64,000 nt of DNA from CAZSVE01 sp964610175 (GTDB taxonomy: Bacteria; Pseudomonadota; Gammaproteobacteria; HK1), in contig CAZSVE010000001.1 in the NCBI GenBank assembly GCA_964610175.1, forward strand, positions 1-64,000, written 5' to 3'. The position numbers and the translations under genes are program-made. Positions 26,945 to 36,375 of this stretch are shown here, piece by piece (the stretch's first letter is position 1; each line of letters starts with the position of its first letter). A model generated the notes under the pieces. That model was not told the DNA's origin and ran no database searches. It saw only the letters and a list, made by a program, of their open reading frames with translations.

Positions 26945-28096
26945 ATGACCAAACACACACCCCTATACGATGACCACCGGGCCATGGGTGCCAGGATGAC
27001 GGATTTTGCCGGCTGGGACATGCCGCTCCACTATGGTTCCCAGATCGAGGAGCACCACCTTGTGCGCAGCGACGCCGGCATGTTCGATATCTCCCACATG
27101 ACGGTGCTCGATATCGACGGTGAGCGGGCAGGCGATTTCCTGCGCCACCTATTGGCCAATGATGTAGCGAAACTGAAAGAGCACGGCAAGGCGCTTTATT
27201 CCTGCATGTTGAACGAACGCGGCGGAGTGATCGATGATCTCATCGTCTATTTCATGGGCGATGACCGGTTCCGCATGGTGGTCAACGCCGCCACACGGGA
27301 CAAGGATTTGGCCTGGATCGAAAGGCAGGGGACGCCCTTTTCGGTGAAGGTTCGGGAACGGAGTGATTTGGCCATGGTGGCCGCGCAAGGACCCAATGCC
27401 CGCGACAAGGTTCACCGGGCATTGATTGATGCGTTGGGCGATGGGGTGCCGCAAGCCAGGGGATTGAAGCGGTTTTTTGCCCTGGAATGCGATGGGCTCT
27501 TCATGGCCCGCACCGGTTATACCGGCGAAGATGGCTACGAGATCATGGTGCCCGCCCACCGGGTCTCCAGCCTTTGGCAGGCCCTGGCCGACGCCGGAAT
27601 CGCCCCCGCGGGCCTTGGCGCACGGGATACCCTGCGCCTGGAGGCAGGCATGAATCTGTATGGTCAGGACATGACCGAGGACATCACGCCCCTGGAATCG
27701 GGTTTGCATTGGACCGTGGCCTTCGAGCCCGTAGAGCGGGATTTTATTGGACGAAAAGCCCTGGAGGCACAGCGTGGACAAGAACGGTACAAGCGAATCG
27801 GTCTGATACTGGAAGCCAAAGGTGTGCCACGACCCCATCAAAGGGTGCTGCCGATGGCGACAAATCCATCCGACAATCCTCAGGACACCGACCCGAAAAG
27901 GCAAAGTAGCGCAGTCGATTCCCGGGACGAGGTACCCGAAGACGGCATCGGAGAAATCACCAGTGGCGGTTTCTCTCCAACCCTGGGCAAGGCCATCGCC
28001 CTGGCGCGCGTCCCGGTGGCCATGGAGGGGCGTTGCGTCGTGGAGATTCGCGGCAGGCAACTGGCGGCGAGGATAATCCAACCCCCTTTCGTGTAG
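26945..28096 (+). CDS. gcvT: Glycine cleavage system T protein (aminomethyltransferase)
   Basis: A 383-residue tetrahydrofolate-dependent T protein that takes the aminomethyl group from GcvH. The start [17 protein letters not shown] is typical, and [19 protein letters not shown] and the catalytic-Asp region LESGLHWTV are present. Near residues 305-335 a hydrophilic stretch ([16 protein letters not shown]) separates VPRPHQRVL from [15 protein letters not shown], where other T proteins have only a few residues. gcvH and gcvP are not in the window. The stop TAG is the first triplet of an R1 repeat. The preceding open frame from 25832 is an aroC shadow. Confidence 0.95.
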   Translation: MTKHTPLYDDHRAMGARMTDFAGWDMPLHYGSQIEEHHLVRSDAGMFDISHMTVLDIDGERAGDFLRHLLANDVAKLKEHGKALYSCMLNERGGVIDDLIVYFMGDDRFRMVVNAATRDKDLAWIERQGTPFSVKVRERSDLAMVAAQGPNARDKVHRALIDALGDGVPQARGLKRFFALECDGLFMARTGYTGEDGYEIMVPAHRVSSLWQALADAGIAPAGLGARDTLRLEAGMNLYGQDMTEDITPLESGLHWTVAFEPVERDFIGRKALEAQRGQERYKRIGLILEAKGVPRPHQRVLPMATNPSDNPQDTDPKRQSSAVDSRDEVPEDGIGEITSGGFSPTLGKAIALARVPVAMEGRCVVEIRGRQLAARIIQPPFV

Positions 28097-28190
28097 CGAA
28101 GCTTGTGCTCGAACCGATGAAGCATGACCTGGTATCGGCAGAGCAAAATCAGCGTCTTGTAAAACTCGACACATCTGCGAAGATAAGCGG
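28095..28190 (+). repeat. R1 repeat, plus orientation, after gcvT
   Basis: Supplies the gcvT stop codon. The 3' end breaks off after GATAAGCGG. Confidence 0.85.
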
Positions 28191-28242
28191 CATAGTCACA
28201 TCGAAGCCCGATAAATATGGCGGAAAATCAAGGCACGATGTT

Positions 28243-28349
28243 TGGTTTATTTCCCACTCGGCTTCGCTGACGCATCGAGTTTCACAAAACACCGATTTTC
28301 CCTACCAATACATGAATGATGCTTTGCCGGTTCGAGCACAAGCTTCCTG
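28243..28349 (-). repeat. R1 repeat, minus orientation
   Basis: First of two minus copies in a row before gltA. Confidence 0.85.
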
Positions 28350-28355
28350 GATAAC

Positions 28356-28466
28356 TTGTTTATTTCCCACTCAGCTTCGCAAATGAGTCAAGTTTTACAA
28401 AGCACTAAAATTTTACTTTACCGATGCTGAACCATACCTTGTCGGTTCGAGCACAAGCTTCGCTAG
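28356..28466 (-). repeat. R1 repeat, minus orientation, upstream of gltA
   Basis: Its inverted 5' end (GCACAAGCTTCGCTAG) is 34 nt from the gltA ATG. Confidence 0.85.
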
Positions 28467-28500
28467 ATTTTGCACAACAAAAATTCAAGAGGTTCCATAC

Positions 28501-29835
28501 ATGACAAACAATACGCTGACGATTACCGATAATCGTACCGGCAATCAGTATGATATCCCCATCGAGAACGAAACCATCCGGGCCATGGATCTGCGTCGAA
28601 TCAAGGTCGATGAGGATGACTTCGGCCTGATGACATACGACCCGGCCTATTCCAACACCGCTGCCTGCAGGAGCCGCATCACCTTCATCGATGGCGATAA
28701 AGGGATACTGCGTCATCGCGGTTATCCCATCGAACAACTGGCAGAGCAAAGTTCCTTTCTCGAAGTCGCCTATTTGCTGATTTACGGGGAACTGCCCGAC
28801 AAGGAAGAGCTCGATTATTGGAATACCCGCGTCATGCGGCACACCTTCGTGCATCAGGCGTTCACTCGGATCATCGAGGCATTCCACTATGATGCGCATC
28901 CCATGGGCATCCTGATCAGCTGTATCGCGGCCATGTCGACGTTCCACGCCGAGGCCAAAAACATCTCCGATCCGATCACGCGCGAGAAACAGGTCTTTCG
29001 TGTCCTGGGGAAATTACCCACCCTGGCCGCCTTTGCCTATCGCCATGCCATCGGACGACCCTACAATTATCCCGACAGTAGCCGAGGCTATACGGAAAAC
29101 TTTTTGTACATGCTCGACGACATGAACGAACGGGGTTACACGGTGCATCCCGTCTCGGCCCGAGCGCTCGATATCCTGTTCATTCTACATGCCGACCACG
29201 AACAGAACTGTTCCGCCTCCACCATGCGCTCCGTCGGTTCCAGTCGCGCCGACCCCTACAGCTCCCTGGCGGCAGCCGCGGGTGCCCTCTATGGTCCCCT
29301 TCATGGTGGTGCCAACGAGGCGGTCATCCGCATGCTTACCGAGATCGGTTCCGTTTCTGCCATCCCCGCCTACATCGAACGCGTCAAGCAAGGGGAAATG
29401 CGCCTCATGGGGTTCGGACATCGGGTCTATAAGAATTACGATCCGAGGGCCGCCATCATCAAGAAGACCGCTTATGAAGTAGTCGAGGCGCTAGGATCCG
29501 GCCCTCTCCTGGATATCGCCATGGAGGTAGAACGCGCCGTGCTACAAGACGATTATTTCGCGGAACGGAGCCTGTACCCCAATGTGGATTTCTACAGTGG
29601 CATCATCATGCGTGCCCTCGGTTTCCCCACGGAGACGTTTCCGGTGCTGTTCGCGATCCCACGGGCGGCCGGTTGGCTGGCGCAATGGGTAGAACATATC
29701 GAGGATGAAGAGCAGAGAATAGCCCGGCCAAGACAGATCTACCTGGGACACGAGGAACGGGATTACGTGCCGGTCCCGGAACGCCATGGTTTCAAGAAAT
29801 GGTTGCGAAGCTTCATGAACCTTGGATCCGACTGA
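28501..29835 (+). CDS. gltA: Citrate synthase
   Basis: A 444-residue TCA-cycle entry enzyme condensing acetyl-CoA and oxaloacetate. Catalytic residues are visible: His in LHADHEQNCS (about 231), His in GFGHRVYKNYDPRA, and Asp in NVDFYSGIIM. Length and the N-terminal beta domain point to the hexameric, NADH-sensitive type common in Gammaproteobacteria. The leader GAGGTTCCATAC precedes ATG 28501. Monocistronic; the sdh/suc genes are absent nearby. Confidence 0.96.
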   Translation: MTNNTLTITDNRTGNQYDIPIENETIRAMDLRRIKVDEDDFGLMTYDPAYSNTAACRSRITFIDGDKGILRHRGYPIEQLAEQSSFLEVAYLLIYGELPDKEELDYWNTRVMRHTFVHQAFTRIIEAFHYDAHPMGILISCIAAMSTFHAEAKNISDPITREKQVFRVLGKLPTLAAFAYRHAIGRPYNYPDSSRGYTENFLYMLDDMNERGYTVHPVSARALDILFILHADHEQNCSASTMRSVGSSRADPYSSLAAAAGALYGPLHGGANEAVIRMLTEIGSVSAIPAYIERVKQGEMRLMGFGHRVYKNYDPRAAIIKKTAYEVVEALGSGPLLDIAMEVERAVLQDDYFAERSLYPNVDFYSGIIMRALGFPTETFPVLFAIPRAAGWLAQWVEHIEDEEQRIARPRQIYLGHEERDYVPVPERHGFKKWLRSFMNLGSD

Positions 29836-29982
29836 AAAGAAGAGGTCCTGGCATCCCCACATTCACCCCGAACACCCCGAAGCGGGCGAGCCGCAGTGAA
29901 AAAAGCACGAAGCCCCTCTTCGGGAGCGATGGGGAGCAAATCACATCGACCCCCCGACACCCCCGAAGATGAAAGACTCCCC

Positions 29983-29998
29983 GACGAAGCTTCGCCAG
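29983..29998. repeat. Solo CGAAGCTTCG palindrome
   Basis: The core of the R1 5' end without the rest, 14 nt before the TPR gene. The gap 29836-30011 contains nothing else recognisable. Confidence 0.5.
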
Positions 29999-30011
29999 GG
30001 ATCATCCCCCC

Positions 30012-30593
30012 ATGAATGAGCGTACCTACCGGTTCTTGAGAGCGACGGCCATCGTGTTGGTCACCGCGTGGGTGGGTTGGTCTTTTTACGATAGCTTCCT
30101 GCGCGATACCGCCGATCCCACCAGGAATCTCTTCGATGCCGCGGAACGCTATTTCGAGGATCAGGCATATGAAAAGGCACTGGAACATTACGATGAAATA
30201 TTGAAGCAATCGCCGAATCATCTCTTTGCGCTGCGCGGTCACGCACGCACCTTGTTGATGCTGGAACGGTACTGGCAAGCCGAGCGGGCATTCGATGAGG
30301 CCATTTCGCGAGAACCGGGGTTCGCCAATACCTGGGCCAACCGAGGGATCCTCCATGACCGCATGGGACGGCATGACAAGGCCCTGTCGGACTATGAACG
30401 GGCGCTGCGCCTGGACCCCTCCATTGCCGACGGTCCCCATTGGATAACCCGTTTTCTCAGACTACAGACAACCCCACCCCCAACCATCGCCGATCGCGCC
30501 CGTTACCTTCGGGCACAGCTTGCATTGCCGAAAACGGAACGCCTTTTGCAAAGCCCCGAAGACGATGACAGACAGCGCCCTTACAAGCGATGA
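30012..30593 (+). CDS. Membrane-anchored TPR protein
   Basis: A 193-residue protein with one N-terminal transmembrane helix (AIVLVTAWVGWSFYDSF) and at least two and a half tetratricopeptide repeats (FEDQAYEKALEHYDEILK; WANRGILHDRMGRHDKALS, DYERALRLDPS). The repeats should face the periplasm and act as a protein-binding scaffold. It lies 176 nt after gltA; no operon partner suggests its target. Confidence 0.75.
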   Translation: MNERTYRFLRATAIVLVTAWVGWSFYDSFLRDTADPTRNLFDAAERYFEDQAYEKALEHYDEILKQSPNHLFALRGHARTLLMLERYWQAERAFDEAISREPGFANTWANRGILHDRMGRHDKALSDYERALRLDPSIADGPHWITRFLRLQTTPPPTIADRARYLRAQLALPKTERLLQSPEDDDRQRPYKR

Positions 30594-30828
30594 CCACATC
30601 CATCTACATCATGACGCCAAGGGTGCCAATTGCTGAATATTTGTTTATTTCCTGCTCATCTTCGTAAATGAGCCGACTTTCTCACCCACGGAATCGGAAA
30701 TTTCATCACCCCGTTGGAATCACAAGGGCCTTTGTCTCGACTACGCCATCTCCACCGGCGGGAGATCCGCCAGGCTGGAGCAGATACCCGGCGGGTTTCC
30801 TTCCTTTGGCCGAAACGACAAAGGTCCC

Positions 30829-30932
30829 GGCGAAGCCTCATCTCGAACCGACATGACCCGGCACCGGTAAAGCAAAAGCGGCGTTTCGGAAAACTCGACT
30901 CATTTGCGAAGATGAGCGGGAAATAAACAAAT
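30829..30932 (+). repeat. R1 repeat, plus orientation
   Basis: Near-complete copy in the middle of the gap between the TPR gene and metG. Confidence 0.85.
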
Positions 30933-30969
30933 TGGATTGGAAAAGGATGACATCCAGTCGTCGTTGAAA

Positions 30970-31028
30970 CCGGTTTTTCGATGGCGGTTCTTCGATGGCG
31001 GTTCTTCGATGGCGGTTTTTCGATGACC
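30970..31028. repeat. Short tandem array, 15-nt unit
   Basis: About four units of TTCGATGGCGGTTCT or close variants, non-coding. Confidence 0.8.
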
Positions 31029-31263
31029 CTGTCGAGGATTTCATGGGCAATCGACCGACAGCGACGAGACACGATGACGAACCTCGAGGATGCACCCTGG
31101 TGATTCGATGTCGTCGCAAGTACGCAACAATGGCGAGGATTCGTGGGCCGTTTCCATGGGGCTGTTCCGGTGGGGAACCGTCTCGATGAAATTCGGTCTC
31201 GGTAAAATTCATTCATTGCGTTCGCCATGGAACCCATGCCACACTTCCTGGATTATTTTGTCT

Positions 31264-31372
31264 AGCGAAGCCTGTGCTCGAACCGACAAAGCATAACCCC
31301 GTATCAGTAAAGAGAAATTGGCGCCTTGTAAAACTTGATCCAATTGTGAAGCCGAGCGGGAAATAAGCAAAT
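31264..31372 (+). repeat. R1 repeat, plus orientation, left arm
   Basis: Head-to-head with the minus copy 31374-31471 with almost no spacer, a potential hairpin with arms of about 100 bp. Confidence 0.85.
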
Positions 31373-31373
31373 T

Positions 31374-31471
31374 ATTTCCTATTCATCTTCGCAAACGAGT
31401 CGAATTTCACGAAAGCGAGTTTGCCTCACCGATGCCTCCGAATCATGCTTTGTCGGTTCGAGGCGGCGCCT
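31374..31471 (-). repeat. R1 repeat, minus orientation, right arm
   Basis: Its 5' end faces metG, 36 nt from the ATG. Confidence 0.82.
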
Positions 31472-31507
31472 TACCGGTTATTCCCAATAACGCCCGAAAG
31501 AACGACC

Positions 31508-33595
31508 ATGACATCCAACAGCGACAATACCTCCCCCCGAACCATCCTGGTCACCAGCGCGCTCCCCTACGCCAATGGGCCCATCCATATCGGCCATCTG
31601 GTGGAATATATACAGACCGATATCTGGGTGCGCTTTCAGCGGCTTTCGGGCAACGATTGCCATTATGTGTGCGCCGACGATGCCCACGGCACGCCGATCA
31701 TGCTGCGCGCCCAAGAGTCCGGCATATCGCCGGAGACCCTGATCGAGCGCATCGCCAAGGAGCATCGCGCCGACTTCAACGATTTTTATATCGGATTCGA
31801 TAACTACTATACGACGCACTCCGAAGAGAATCGCGAATACGCCAATTCGATCTATGAACGCTTGCGGGCGGCTGGGCACATCGCCGTGCGCACCGTGCGG
31901 CATGCCTTCGACCCCGTGGAGAAGATGTTTCTCCCGGATCGCTTCATTCGTGGCCAGTGTCCGCGTTGCGGTGCCGAGGATCAGTATGGGGACAGTTGCG
32001 AGGTCTGTGGGGCCACGTACGGCCCTTCGGATCTGAAGAACCCGGTATCGGTGCTGTCCGGGGTGCCCCCGGTGGAGAAGGAATCCGAACACCATTTCGT
32101 TACCTTGGGGGACTTTTCGGACATGTTGCAAGCATGGGTGAAGAGCGAGGGACGCTTTCCCGCCGTGCAACCGGAGATCGCCAATAAATTGGATGAATGG
32201 TTCCAGGCGGGGCTCAAGGATTGGGATATCTCACGGGATGCGCCTTATTTCGGTTTCGAGATCCCGGACGCGCCGGGCAAGTATTTTTATGTCTGGCTGG
32301 ACGCTCCCATCGGTTACATGGCGAGTTTCAGCAATTTGTGCGCCCGTGATGGGCTGGATTTCGACGCATTCTGGGGCAGGGACAGCCAAGCGGAACTCTA
32401 TCACTTCATCGGCAAGGATATTGCCTACTTTCACACCCTGTTCTGGCCGGCCCAGTTGCACGGGGCCGGTTTCAGGACCCCCAGCGCCGTATTCTGCCAC
32501 GGCTTTCTTACCGTCGACGGACAGAAAATGTCCAAATCCCGCGGCACCTTCATCAAGGCGCGCACCTACCTCGAACACCTGAATCCGGAATATCTGCGCT
32601 ATTACTTCGCCTGCAAGCTGGGCGCCGGTATCGAGGATCTCGATCTCAATCAAGACGATTTCATTCAGCGCGTAAATGCCGATCTGGTAGGGAAGATCGT
32701 CAACATCGCGTCCCGTTGCGCCGGATTCATCACCAAGCGCTTCGAGGGTCGGCTCGCCGCGGGGTTGGACAATCCCACGCTCTACGAGACCTTCGTGGGA
32801 AAGGGAGACGCCATCGCCGAGTGCTTCGAGATGCGCGAATTCGGCAAGGCGATTCGCGAGATCATGGCCCTGGCGGACCGCGCCAACCAATACATCGATG
32901 AGCGCAAACCCTGGATCCTTGCCAAGGACATGGCAAAAGAGGCCGAACTCCAATCGGTATGCACCATGGGACTCAATCTGTTTCGTGTGCTTATGATCTA
33001 CTTGAAGCCCATCCTGCCCGTTACCGCCCAAAAGGTCGAGGTATTTCTGCGCGTACCGGTACTGCGTTGGGAAGATCGCAAGGTTCCCTTGTCCGATCAG
33101 GCCATCAACCCCTTCCTGCCCCTGATGCAACGGGTGGAAAAGAGTGCCGTTACCGCCATGATCGAGGCGTCTCGTCAGGAACTACAGCCCAAGGAGACAG
33201 CGCCCGCGGCATCCAACACGACCGCATCGGATCAAAGGGACGCCAAGCCGGTTGGCGAGCGGATCACCCTCGAGGATTTCGCCAGGGTGGATCTTCGCGT
33301 CGCGCGCATCGAAAGCGCCGATCCGGTTCCGGGGGCCGATAAACTGCTGCGACTGGTGTTGGATATGGGCGGTCACCCCAAAACCAGGCGAATTACGGTA
33401 TTTTCTGGTATCAAGAACGCGTACGCCCCCAAGGACCTGATTGGCCGCCTCACCATAGTGGTCGCCAATCTCGCGCCGCGCAAGATGCGCTTCGGCCTCT
33501 CCGAGGGCATGGTGCTTGCCGCCGGTCCCGGTGGAAAGGACCTATGGCTGCTCGACGTGGATTCCGGGGCGGAACCCGGGATGCGGGTAAAATGA
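31508..33595 (+). CDS. metG: Methionyl-tRNA synthetase
   Basis: A 695-residue class I synthetase. HIGH is at 27-30, KMSKS at 340-344. A zinc knuckle has two CxxC pairs (CPRCG...CEVCG), the anticodon-binding helical domain follows, and a C-terminal tRNA-binding OB domain ([20 protein letters not shown]) promotes dimerisation as in the E. coli type. The linker before the OB domain (about 560-585) is Ala/Thr-rich. ATG 31508 gives the normal short N-terminus; the longer frame from 31421 is R1 sequence. Confidence 0.97.
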   Translation: MTSNSDNTSPRTILVTSALPYANGPIHIGHLVEYIQTDIWVRFQRLSGNDCHYVCADDAHGTPIMLRAQESGISPETLIERIAKEHRADFNDFYIGFDNYYTTHSEENREYANSIYERLRAAGHIAVRTVRHAFDPVEKMFLPDRFIRGQCPRCGAEDQYGDSCEVCGATYGPSDLKNPVSVLSGVPPVEKESEHHFVTLGDFSDMLQAWVKSEGRFPAVQPEIANKLDEWFQAGLKDWDISRDAPYFGFEIPDAPGKYFYVWLDAPIGYMASFSNLCARDGLDFDAFWGRDSQAELYHFIGKDIAYFHTLFWPAQLHGAGFRTPSAVFCHGFLTVDGQKMSKSRGTFIKARTYLEHLNPEYLRYYFACKLGAGIEDLDLNQDDFIQRVNADLVGKIVNIASRCAGFITKRFEGRLAAGLDNPTLYETFVGKGDAIAECFEMREFGKAIREIMALADRANQYIDERKPWILAKDMAKEAELQSVCTMGLNLFRVLMIYLKPILPVTAQKVEVFLRVPVLRWEDRKVPLSDQAINPFLPLMQRVEKSAVTAMIEASRQELQPKETAPAASNTTASDQRDAKPVGERITLEDFARVDLRVARIESADPVPGADKLLRLVLDMGGHPKTRRITVFSGIKNAYAPKDLIGRLTIVVANLAPRKMRFGLSEGMVLAAGPGGKDLWLLDVDSGAEPGMRVK

Positions 33596-33683
33596 CGGCT
33601 GCGAAAAAAGAAGCGCGATTTACCCACGCCGAAATCCCGCCATTTTCGAGGAGACGAAAATCTTGGTAAAGAAGGATTCTACT

Positions 33684-34532
33684 ATGGACGATGAATCACA
33701 GGCCCTTCAGAAGCGTATCCGAGACCCGCACCGACTCGGCAAGATCGCATGCGATCTCAGGAAGACGATCCTGCGCATGGTTCATCACGCGGGCTCCGGG
33801 CATATCGGCGGCTCATTGTCCTGCATCGACATACTGACTTGTCTTTATTTCGGCGAGATGCGGCATTACCCATTCCGCGCCGATTGGCCGGCACGGGACC
33901 GATTCGTACTCAGCAAAGGCCACGCGGCGCCGGCCCTGTACGCAATCCTGGCCCGATCCGGATATATCGCGAGCCATGACCTCTTGGGGTTGCGCCGCCT
34001 GGAAAGCATCCTGCAAGGGCACCCGGATTCGCGCCGCTGCCCCGGCGTGGAGGCATCGAGCGGCTCACTTGGCCAAGGCCTCAGCATCGCCCATGGCATG
34101 GCGCTGGCGATCCGGGATCAGGCGACGTCACCGCGCGTATATGTATTGATCGGCGACGGGGAACTACAGGAAGGACAAATATGGGAGGCCGCCATGAGCG
34201 CGGGGCATTACCGGAGTCATAATCTCTGCGCCTTGATCGACGCCAATGGATTGCAGTTGGACGGCGCCGTGCGCGATGTAAAGAATGTGGAACCCATCAG
34301 TGATAAATTCACCGCCTTTGGCTGGAATGCCCTGGATATCGACGGGCATGATATGGAGGACATCCTGCACGCCCTGGATACGGCGCGCAACCATGGGGAT
34401 GGGCCCACGGTGATCGTGGCGCGCACGGTGAAAGGAAAGGGCGTGTCGTTTTTCGAGAACGATGCCAAGTGGCACGGCAAGGTCCCCAACGACGAACAGC
34501 TACGGATGGCGCTGGAGGAGCTGAATTCGTGA
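33684..34532 (+). CDS. Transketolase, N-terminal (TPP-binding) subunit
   Basis: A 282-residue half-transketolase. GSGHIGGSLS is the N-terminal substrate loop, and GDGELQEGQIWEAAMSAGHY with a downstream Asn is the thiamine-diphosphate/Mg motif. ATG 33684 has an AAGAAGGA ribosome site; a TTG at 33663 is open in frame. Split transketolases need a C-terminal partner, normally the next gene. Here no partner follows; the next 600 nt hold only a frameshifted minus-strand gene. Either the partner is elsewhere or this half has become an orphan. A role in the pentose phosphate or Calvin-type carbon shuffle is inferred from the family. Confidence 0.9.
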   Translation: MDDESQALQKRIRDPHRLGKIACDLRKTILRMVHHAGSGHIGGSLSCIDILTCLYFGEMRHYPFRADWPARDRFVLSKGHAAPALYAILARSGYIASHDLLGLRRLESILQGHPDSRRCPGVEASSGSLGQGLSIAHGMALAIRDQATSPRVYVLIGDGELQEGQIWEAAMSAGHYRSHNLCALIDANGLQLDGAVRDVKNVEPISDKFTAFGWNALDIDGHDMEDILHALDTARNHGDGPTVIVARTVKGKGVSFFENDAKWHGKVPNDEQLRMALEELNS

Positions 34533-34665
34533 CAGCGAGTCGAAATAGAGCACTTCCAGAGGATCACAGCGCGGCGGGACGACAACAAGAAACCCATGCG
34601 AAAAACCAAACAGCCGTTTTCAACCCGGCGGGGAATCGGAGAATATCCACGCCATTTTGTTCAGG

Positions 34666-34970
34666 CTAATCACCGACCGATCTGCTTTTGGTGCCGTAAT
34701 AAAACCCCGTGGCTGCGGATACCAGGGTAACCAACGGACCCAGGATCACTGCAAATTCTTTTATCTCGTCAACCTTGACACAATCGGATGCCAAAAGTAC
34801 CAGCATGAATCCAATCGTCCCCCCAAGATGCCGACGAGGGCGTACGCTATTCTCCGCCTAGCCGTATCTTCCTGGCGTTGGGAGCTGTAACCCACGGAAT
34901 TGTAATTCAACGCGGTCCGCTCAGGCTCTTCGAAACGGGGAGATTCCTCACCGTAATTCTCGGACTTCAA
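34666..34970 (-). pseudogene. Frameshifted small membrane protein
   Basis: Read from 34970, the frame gives a hydrophilic start and then RRRIAYALVGILGG. At the run of six G (about 34820-34825) a one-base shift is needed to continue TIGFMLVLLASDCVKVDEI, then LGPLVTLVSAATGFYYGTKS, ending at TAG 34666-34668. The joined product has two membrane helices with a short acidic loop, typical of small bacterial membrane proteins; I do not recognise the family. Without the shift it ends early at 34761. The homopolymer suggests either phase variation, decay or sequencing error. Confidence 0.65.
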
Positions 34971-35133
34971 ATTATTCCGCGTGGTCTCATCGGATGAGAG
35001 GATTAGTCGTGGAGATTCCCAGTGTACTCAGAGTATGTTCCAAGGAGTGTCATGGTAAACGGTAAGAGTAACCCACCGCACATAACGCCTTTCCTACCGA
35101 TAGTTCGGTCTGCGGGTTATTCCAGACGTTGAG
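34971..35133. other. Gap without features
   Basis: No gene, repeat or clear signal seen. Confidence 0.4.
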
Positions 35134-36282
35134 CTATGATCCAGTAAATTCGTGGTACGAAACTCTCCATGTGCATCCCCTCATCCACCCGAACCGGGAA
35201 GGTGAGATTTCCTGCGGCGAGTGCCGCAAATCCCGTTGGTGTGGGCATCTATCCCTGTCCGGGAAACACTCACTCCGAAAACACGTCACCCAGGGATTTC
35301 GCGTCCAATACGCGCTTCCCCATGTTTCGATATCGCTCGGGTTCGCCGCACGCACCTGCTCGGAGACCTCGTCGGGCAGGGGTTGGAAACGATGGGAAAG
35401 CAGGCCAAGCAGCAATTTCGCTTCCCCCTTCGCTTCCCCCTTTGCTTCCCCCTTTGCTTTTCCCTTCGCTTCTCCTTCCAGCAGGCCTTCTCGTCGACCT
35501 TGCTGGATGCCCTCGTGCAAGGCCTTCCGGCGGATATCCTGGGCAAATTGCGACATCATTTTTTGTTCCTCCTCTGGTCTGACCGCTCGAATAATCTCGC
35601 GCAGCGTTTGTTCATCATAGATATAAACGGATATCAGATAGTGAACGATGGGTAGGAGATCCTCAGGGGCACCCTTGAGCACATCGATCAGGCGCTCCCT
35701 GATCGCCAGCTGTTCCGCCTTTTTGGTGGCGTATTTCATGGCCAGCAACCGAGCTCGCAAGCAGCGGTCCTCGGATAATTCCGGATCCGGAATCATCCCG
35801 AGGTCCAGCACCGAAAACTGGAAATCGAGTAGGTACGGCCACCAGCCTTCTTCGGCATCCACAAGGTACAGGAGTTCGTTGGGAATCTTCCATTTCGTGG
35901 CCCCATGATAAAAAACCAAGGGCACGATGGCCGGCAGGCGATCCCACTTCGGATTTTCCTCCACCCACCGTTTCAGGATCTCGACCATGTAGCGCAACAG
36001 CTGCCAGCCGATTCTCTTATCCGGCGCGCTCTTGTGTTCGACGAGTATATAAAGGAGGGCGGTTCTGCCATCGATGGTTTTCATCTCGAAGAGTCGATCG
36101 GAGAGATGCCCGCGAAGTTCCTCATCCACGAAAGAGGCATCCACCAACCGGGGCGGTTCGGCGGACAGGGATTTTACCACGGGCACAGGGAGACGTTCCC
36201 GCAGCAGGGTTCCTGCTCTCTCCGAGTGAGAAAGCAGTTCCTTCAGGAAGTGATCGTGGGGCTGGGCAATATCGTTGGTCAA
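35134..36282 (-). CDS. Rpn-family PD-(D/E)XK nuclease (transposase_31 type), C-terminus frameshifted
   Basis: A 382-residue frame. The start QPHDHFLKELLSHSERA and the core LYILVEHKSAPDKRIGWQLLRYM are typical of the recombination-promoting Rpn nucleases, with nuclease Glu/Lys in VEHKS. A lysine/alanine repeat (GEAKGEAKGEAK) encoded by 12-nt units follows. After SDIETWG the frame becomes nonsense-like (TRNPWVTCF...). Shifting at the GGGG run near 35320 restores KRVLDAKSLGDVFSE with a stop at 35270, the usual Rpn ending. So the last 50-odd residues here are probably not native. The nuclease core itself is intact. Confidence 0.85.
   Translation of the reverse strand: MTNDIAQPHDHFLKELLSHSERAGTLLRERLPVPVVKSLSAEPPRLVDASFVDEELRGHLSDRLFEMKTIDGRTALLYILVEHKSAPDKRIGWQLLRYMVEILKRWVEENPKWDRLPAIVPLVFYHGATKWKIPNELLYLVDAEEGWWPYLLDFQFSVLDLGMIPDPELSEDRCLRARLLAMKYATKKAEQLAIRERLIDVLKGAPEDLLPIVHYLISVYIYDEQTLREIIRAVRPEEEQKMMSQFAQDIRRKALHEGIQQGRREGLLEGEAKGKAKGEAKGEAKGEAKLLLGLLSHRFQPLPDEVSEQVRAANPSDIETWGSAYWTRNPWVTCFRSECFPDRDRCPHQRDLRHSPQEISPSRFGWMRGCTWRVSYHEFTGS
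35417..35485 (-). repeat. 12-nt minisatellite inside the Rpn gene
   Basis: Repeated CCTTTGCTTCCC/CCTTCGCTTCCC units encode GEAK repeats. Confidence 0.8.
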
Positions 36283-36301
36283 TGTAGGATTTGTCAGATT
36301 A

Positions 36302-36342
36302 ATTCGTTTATTTCTCGCTCAGCTTCACAATTGGATCAAACG
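36302..36342 (-). repeat. R1 repeat, 3' part, minus orientation
   Basis: Its AATAAACGAAT end lies 20 nt before the Rpn gene start, in gene orientation. Confidence 0.7.
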
Positions 36343-36375
36343 ATTGTTTTATGACAACCGTGAAATGCAGCCGAA

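Larger units (their letters stand above)
30594..31263. other. Repeat-rich gap without a gene
   Basis: Holds an R1 3' fragment in minus orientation (30639-30680), a full R1 and a short tandem array. No frame has coding sense; the open frames are R1 translations. Confidence 0.5.

Noticed and set aside
25832..28096. A 754-codon frame that would fuse a long N-terminus to gcvT
   Set aside because: The first 371 codons are the shadow of aroC in another frame, Arg/Gly-rich without motifs; gcvT has its own start at 26945.
29836..30011. Possible terminator after gltA (GAAGCCCCTCTTCGGGAGC)
   Set aside because: The stem is short and imperfect and there is no T-run after it.
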